DNA of 64,000 bases from Kribbella capetownensis. Lineage in GTDB: Bacteria > Actinomycetota > Actinomycetes > Propionibacteriales > Kribbellaceae. Below the pieces are notes generated by a model that saw only the letters and a list, made by a program, of their open reading frames with translations, had not been told where the DNA came from and ran no database searches. The stretch's first letter is position 1, and every line of letters starts with the position of its first letter. The translations under genes and the position numbers were made by a program. Positions 61,408 to 64,000 of the stretch are shown here, piece by piece. The DNA is taken from positions 372,001 to 436,000 of the forward strand of contig NZ_SJKD01000005.1 of NCBI RefSeq assembly GCF_004331485.1. Reading direction: 5' to 3'.

Positions 61408-62386
61408 CGACGCCGTCCCACAGCTCAGCCACACTCGGCCGCCCGGCCAGGGCATGAACAGCGAGGTCGCGAGCCCGGTCGCGTTCCGGTGGAGTCAGGT
61501 ACGCCGCCGGCGACTTGCCGTCCACCCGGGCAAGCAGTAGGCACGCGGTCTGAGCGGCAAGGTAGTCATCAGGCCGCCGCAGAGCAGGATCGACCAACGC
61601 GCCGTACTCGTCGAGGAACCCGATCGCCAGGGATCTGTAGGCGCCTCGATCGGCCGGGCGATGGATCGCCTTCAGGACGAGATGGGCCTGCAGGAACGCG
61701 AGATCGAACACCGGGTCACCGTAGTGCGCGACCTCCCAGTCGAGCACACAGACCTTGGTGCCGGCAGCAAGCACGTTCTTCGGCGAGAAGTCGCCGTGCA
61801 CCAGGCACAACCGCTCGGTCAGCAAGCGATCGGCCAACTCGTCGATCCGCGCTGCGAGAGCAGGGTGCCGCCGGGCGACAACACGGTGGAACGGATCGAT
61901 CCGCAGCTCGACAAAGCCCGCGGTACCGAACTCGTCGCGCAGTTGTGGCCGTCTCGCGGTCGCGGTGTGCCACGCCGCCAGCGCGGCTGCCAGTCGTTCG
62001 CCCGTGCGCCGGTCGATCGTCCCCGCCAGCAGATCGTCCTTCCAGTTCCGCAACGATCGATCCGCCCGTCCGAGCGTCAGAGTCAGCGCCGATCCGTCCA
62101 CATCGAAGACCGTCGGCACGTCGTCCGGCCGGATCTCCGCCGCGATCAGCAGCGAAGCCGCCTCGGTGAGAATGCGCCGCGGGTCCGCATGCCACTCCTG
62201 CTCTACCCGCAGCCTGGGCAACGCCTGCTTGACGACCAGGTCGACCGCGTCACCGGTGACGGCCAATACCTCGTTCGACACCCCACCGAGGAGGGGCTCG
62301 GCAACGACCGGCGCGGAGCCGATGACGCGACGGTCGCGCAAGTAGCCGGCCACCGTGTCGACGGTCAGCGCGTAGGTCAGTGTCAT
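61400..62386 (-). CDS. APH-fold kinase, methylthioribose-kinase-like
   Basis: A 328-residue kinase. ATP Lys in LVVKQALPRLRV (K63), catalytic loop LVHGDFSPKNVL (D199, N204), metal Asp in VLDWEVAHYGDP (D216). VKQALPRLRV and VHGDFSPKN-DWEVAHYGDP closely resemble MtnK-type 5-methylthioribose kinases. No other methionine-salvage gene is nearby. It overlaps both neighbours (8 and 4 bases), so it works with the enolase paralogue and the SDR; it probably phosphorylates a small polyol or hydroxy acid. Confidence 0.82.
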   Translation of the reverse strand: MTLTYALTVDTVAGYLRDRRVIGSAPVVAEPLLGGVSNEVLAVTGDAVDLVVKQALPRLRVEQEWHADPRRILTEAASLLIAAEIRPDDVPTVFDVDGSALTLTLGRADRSLRNWKDDLLAGTIDRRTGERLAAALAAWHTATARRPQLRDEFGTAGFVELRIDPFHRVVARRHPALAARIDELADRLLTERLCLVHGDFSPKNVLAAGTKVCVLDWEVAHYGDPVFDLAFLQAHLVLKAIHRPADRGAYRSLAIGFLDEYGALVDPALRRPDDYLAAQTACLLLARVDGKSPAAYLTPPERDRARDLAVHALAGRPSVAELWDGVDA

Positions 62387-63117
62387 GCCGCGACAATGCC
62401 GCCGTCGATGACGAGCGCGGTACCGGTCACGAAGGCCGCGTCGTCACTCGCCAGATACAGCGCAGCCGCCGCGACCTCGTCGGTCCGGCCCAGGCGGCCG
62501 AGTGGCTGCCGGGCGATGAGCTCTTCGCGGCGGGCCGCCGGATCGGGCGCACTGGCGGTCAGTCGCGCGACCCATGGTGAATCGACCGTGCCGGGGCAGA
62601 CACAGTTGCACCGGATCCCGTCACCGGCCCACTGCACCGCGATCTGTTTGGTCAGCGCGATCACCGCACCCTTGCTGGCGCAGTACGACGCCCGATCGCG
62701 CAGACCGATCATTCCGGCGACCGACGCGGTGTTGACGATGACGCCGCCACCGCGCGCCAGCATCTGCGGCAGAACCTCCTTGGTGCAGAGGAAGACCCCC
62801 CGCACGTTGACCGCGAAGACGCGGTCCCACTCCTCGACCGTCGAGTCCAGTACGTTCGCCGTCGAGCCGATGCCGGCATTGTTGAACAGGGCATCGATCC
62901 GGCCCAGCTCCGCACCGGCTGCCCGGACCAGCTCACGGACCTCGGCCTCGTCGCTCACATCGGCTCGCAACGGGATCGCGCCCGACGGCACGCCGGCCGG
63001 ATCGAGATCGGCACCCACGACTCGGGCGCCTTGGTCGAGCAACTGCCGGGTGATCTGCTGGCCGATGCCGGAACCGGCACCGGTGACGAGTGCGCAGCGG
63101 TCGGCGAAGCGATCCAT
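62383..63117 (-). CDS. SDR family oxidoreductase (enolase-operon)
   Basis: A 244-residue classical SDR: TGAGSGIGQQ near residue 12, NNAGIGS, Ser in TASVAGMIGL, SYCASKGA (Tyr-x3-Lys), and C-terminal LVIDGGIVAA. Resembles 3-hydroxy-acid/sugar dehydrogenases. ATG 63117 has GGTGG upstream; GTG 63126 is an alternative. First gene of the SDR-kinase-enolase operon, divergent from the SMP-30 gene. Confidence 0.86.
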   Translation of the reverse strand: MDRFADRCALVTGAGSGIGQQITRQLLDQGARVVGADLDPAGVPSGAIPLRADVSDEAEVRELVRAAGAELGRIDALFNNAGIGSTANVLDSTVEEWDRVFAVNVRGVFLCTKEVLPQMLARGGGVIVNTASVAGMIGLRDRASYCASKGAVIALTKQIAVQWAGDGIRCNCVCPGTVDSPWVARLTASAPDPAARREELIARQPLGRLGRTDEVAAAALYLASDDAAFVTGTALVIDGGIVAA

Positions 63118-63168
63118 GCAGTCCACCTAGGGTCGACGGGACGGAGAAACACTCTAGGCACTGAGATA

Positions 63169-63180
63169 CTTGTATGCAAG
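63169..63180. promoter_or_regulatory. candidate GntR-type operator in the divergent promoter
   Basis: CTTGTATGCAAG is a near-perfect palindrome (arms CTTG/CAAG, one central mismatch) of the TTGTATACAA type bound by many GntR regulators. It lies between the SDR start (63117) and the SMP-30 start (63191), where it could control both units. Confidence 0.5.
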
Positions 63181-63190
63181 CATTCTAGTT

Positions 63191-64000
63191 GTGCGACAAC
63201 CTGCGGAACTGGACAGCGCGACGATGCGGGTCGCGGTGCGAGCCACCGCCCGGGTCGGCGAAGGACCCGTGTGGGACGCGACGGCGCATCGACTGCACTG
63301 GGTCGACATCCTCGCCGGGCAGATCCACACCAGCGACCTGGACTCCGGCGCGACGACCACCCTCACCGTGCCGACGCTCGTCGGCGCTGCGGCTCCCCGC
63401 GCCGCGGGTGGTTTCGTCGCCGCCGTCACCGAGGGCTTCGCCGAGATCGACGGCAGCTTGGTGGTACGTCGGCACATCCTCGACGAGGGCATCCGGATGA
63501 ACGATGCCAAGTGCGATCGCCGCGGCCGGTTCTGGGCGGGCAGTACTGCGATGGACTTCGCACCCGGCCAAGGTGCGCTGCACCTGCTCGAGGCCGACTG
63601 GTCGACGTACGTCGTACTCGACGGGCTGACCCAACCGAACGGCCTCGACTGGAGTCCGGACGGCAGCGTGTTCTACCTGGTCGACTCCGCCGAGCAGGAG
63701 ATCAGCGCCTTCGACGTGGTCGACGACGGCGTCACGCGCCGGCGCCTCGTGCACCGATTCAGCGGCGACGGCGTACCCGACGGACTATGTGTCGATGCCG
63801 CCGGCTGCTTGTGGATCGCGTTGTGGGGTGGAGGGCGACTCATCCGGATGTCTCCGGACGGCGAGGTGCTCAGCACGCTGCCAGTGCCAGTAGTCCAACC
63901 GAGTTCGTGCGCATTCGCCGGCCCGGACCTGGACCAGTTGTGTGTGACGTCGGCTCGCGAAGGGCTCACCGACTCCGGGCTCGACGGCTCGGTGCTGATC
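63191..64000 (+). CDS. SMP-30/gluconolactonase/LRE-like protein, partial
   Basis: The frame is open from GTG 63191 to the window edge (about 270 residues); ATG 63224 is an alternative start. Beta-propeller features of the SMP-30 family are visible: metal Glu in VGEGPVWDATAHRLHWVDI, MNDAKCDRRGRFWAGS, QPNGLDWSPDGSVFYLVDS and VPDGLCVDAAGCLWIALWGG. Members hydrolyse sugar lactones with a divalent metal. Divergent from the enolase-paralogue operon, so lactone opening may feed that pathway. C-terminus is outside the window. Confidence 0.85.
   Translation, partial: MRQPAELDSATMRVAVRATARVGEGPVWDATAHRLHWVDILAGQIHTSDLDSGATTTLTVPTLVGAAAPRAAGGFVAAVTEGFAEIDGSLVVRRHILDEGIRMNDAKCDRRGRFWAGSTAMDFAPGQGALHLLEADWSTYVVLDGLTQPNGLDWSPDGSVFYLVDSAEQEISAFDVVDDGVTRRRLVHRFSGDGVPDGLCVDAAGCLWIALWGGGRLIRMSPDGEVLSTLPVPVVQPSSCAFAGPDLDQLCVTSAREGLTDSGLDGSVLI

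Noticed and set aside
61400..62386. methionine salvage locus
   Set aside because: The kinase looks MtnK-like, but no isomerase, dehydratase or dioxygenase of the pathway is present and the partner is an enolase-family protein.
1..64000. frequent GTACG/CGTAC-like motifs as a dispersed repeat
   Set aside because: They fall in coding frames as Val/Tyr/Thr codons and reflect codon preference (for example TACGCC, GTACGG), not a repeat element.
1..64000. mobile elements, CRISPR, tRNA genes
   Set aside because: No transposase or integrase motifs, no regularly spaced repeats and no cloverleaf with CCA-type ends were found on reading both strands.

Overview
The window is 64 kb of high-GC chromosomal DNA with short intergenic gaps, frequent GTG starts, many 4-base ATGA/GTGA gene overlaps and a heavy load of sugar-uptake and oxidoreductase genes. 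This points to a soil actinobacterium, probably a Kribbella-like or other nocardioid/streptomycete-type genome (inference from gene content and codon style, not a database match). No rRNA, tRNA, CRISPR array, insertion sequence or prophage gene was seen. Two genes run off the window: an alpha/beta hydrolase at the left edge and an SMP-30/gluconolactonase-like gene at the right edge.

Layout. 1-10.8 kb: mixed housekeeping and defence genes (hydrolase, AraC regulator, SDRs, VOC protein, DinB/pentapeptide protein, a UMP-kinase paralogue, an APH-type kinase, a TetM/OtrA-like ribosomal protection protein with an overlapping upstream leader ORF, a PrmC-related methyltransferase, a LysR regulator). 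10.86-16.9 kb: catabolic operon A (2-hydroxyacid dehydrogenase, enolase-superfamily enzyme, binding protein, two permeases, TIM-barrel epimerase-like protein). 17-18.3 kb: small proteins. 18.5-22.8 kb: transporter operon B under a LacI regulator. 22.8-29.2 kb: SDR/MarR pair, UvrA-like ATPase, AHSA1-like protein, AlkZ-like DNA glycosylase, secreted SGNH hydrolase. 29.3-39.2 kb: eight-gene catabolic operon C (Ldh-type dehydrogenase, iron alcohol dehydrogenase, aldehyde dehydrogenase, two permeases, binding protein, two enolase-superfamily enzymes) divergent from a GntR regulator. 39.2-41.8 kb: CbiMQO-type Co/Ni ECF transporter behind a TTGCGA-N5-TCGCAA palindrome. 41.8-50.4 kb: two flavin disulfide reductases (one true lpd), a PstS-like gene with two compensating frameshifts, a phosphoesterase, TrmO and a three-catalytic-domain peptidoglycan hydrolase. 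50.3-52.4 kb: FAD monooxygenase and TetR pair with tandem operators. 52.3-59.5 kb: AraC regulator, GH78 alpha-L-rhamnosidase and transporter operon D. 59.5-64 kb: methyltransferase and an unusual enolase-paralogue/kinase/SDR operon divergent from the SMP-30 gene.

How the genes work together. Four complete binding-protein/two-permease sugar importers occur without a single matching sugar ATPase, so they presumably share an ATPase encoded elsewhere (MsiK-like, inference). Operons A and C pair import with oxidation/dehydration chemistry typical of sugar-acid catabolism; operon D pairs import with rhamnoside cleavage.

The most unusual locus is the right end: a full-length enolase paralogue carrying E-to-D and H-to-A changes at catalytic positions, translationally coupled to an MTR-kinase-like phosphotransferase and an SDR and divergent from a gluconolactonase-type protein. 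It looks like an uncharacterised phosphorylating catabolic route. Other points of interest are the tet leader ORF, the frameshift pair in the PstS-like gene, a hairpin that buries a permease start codon, and several clear operator palindromes.
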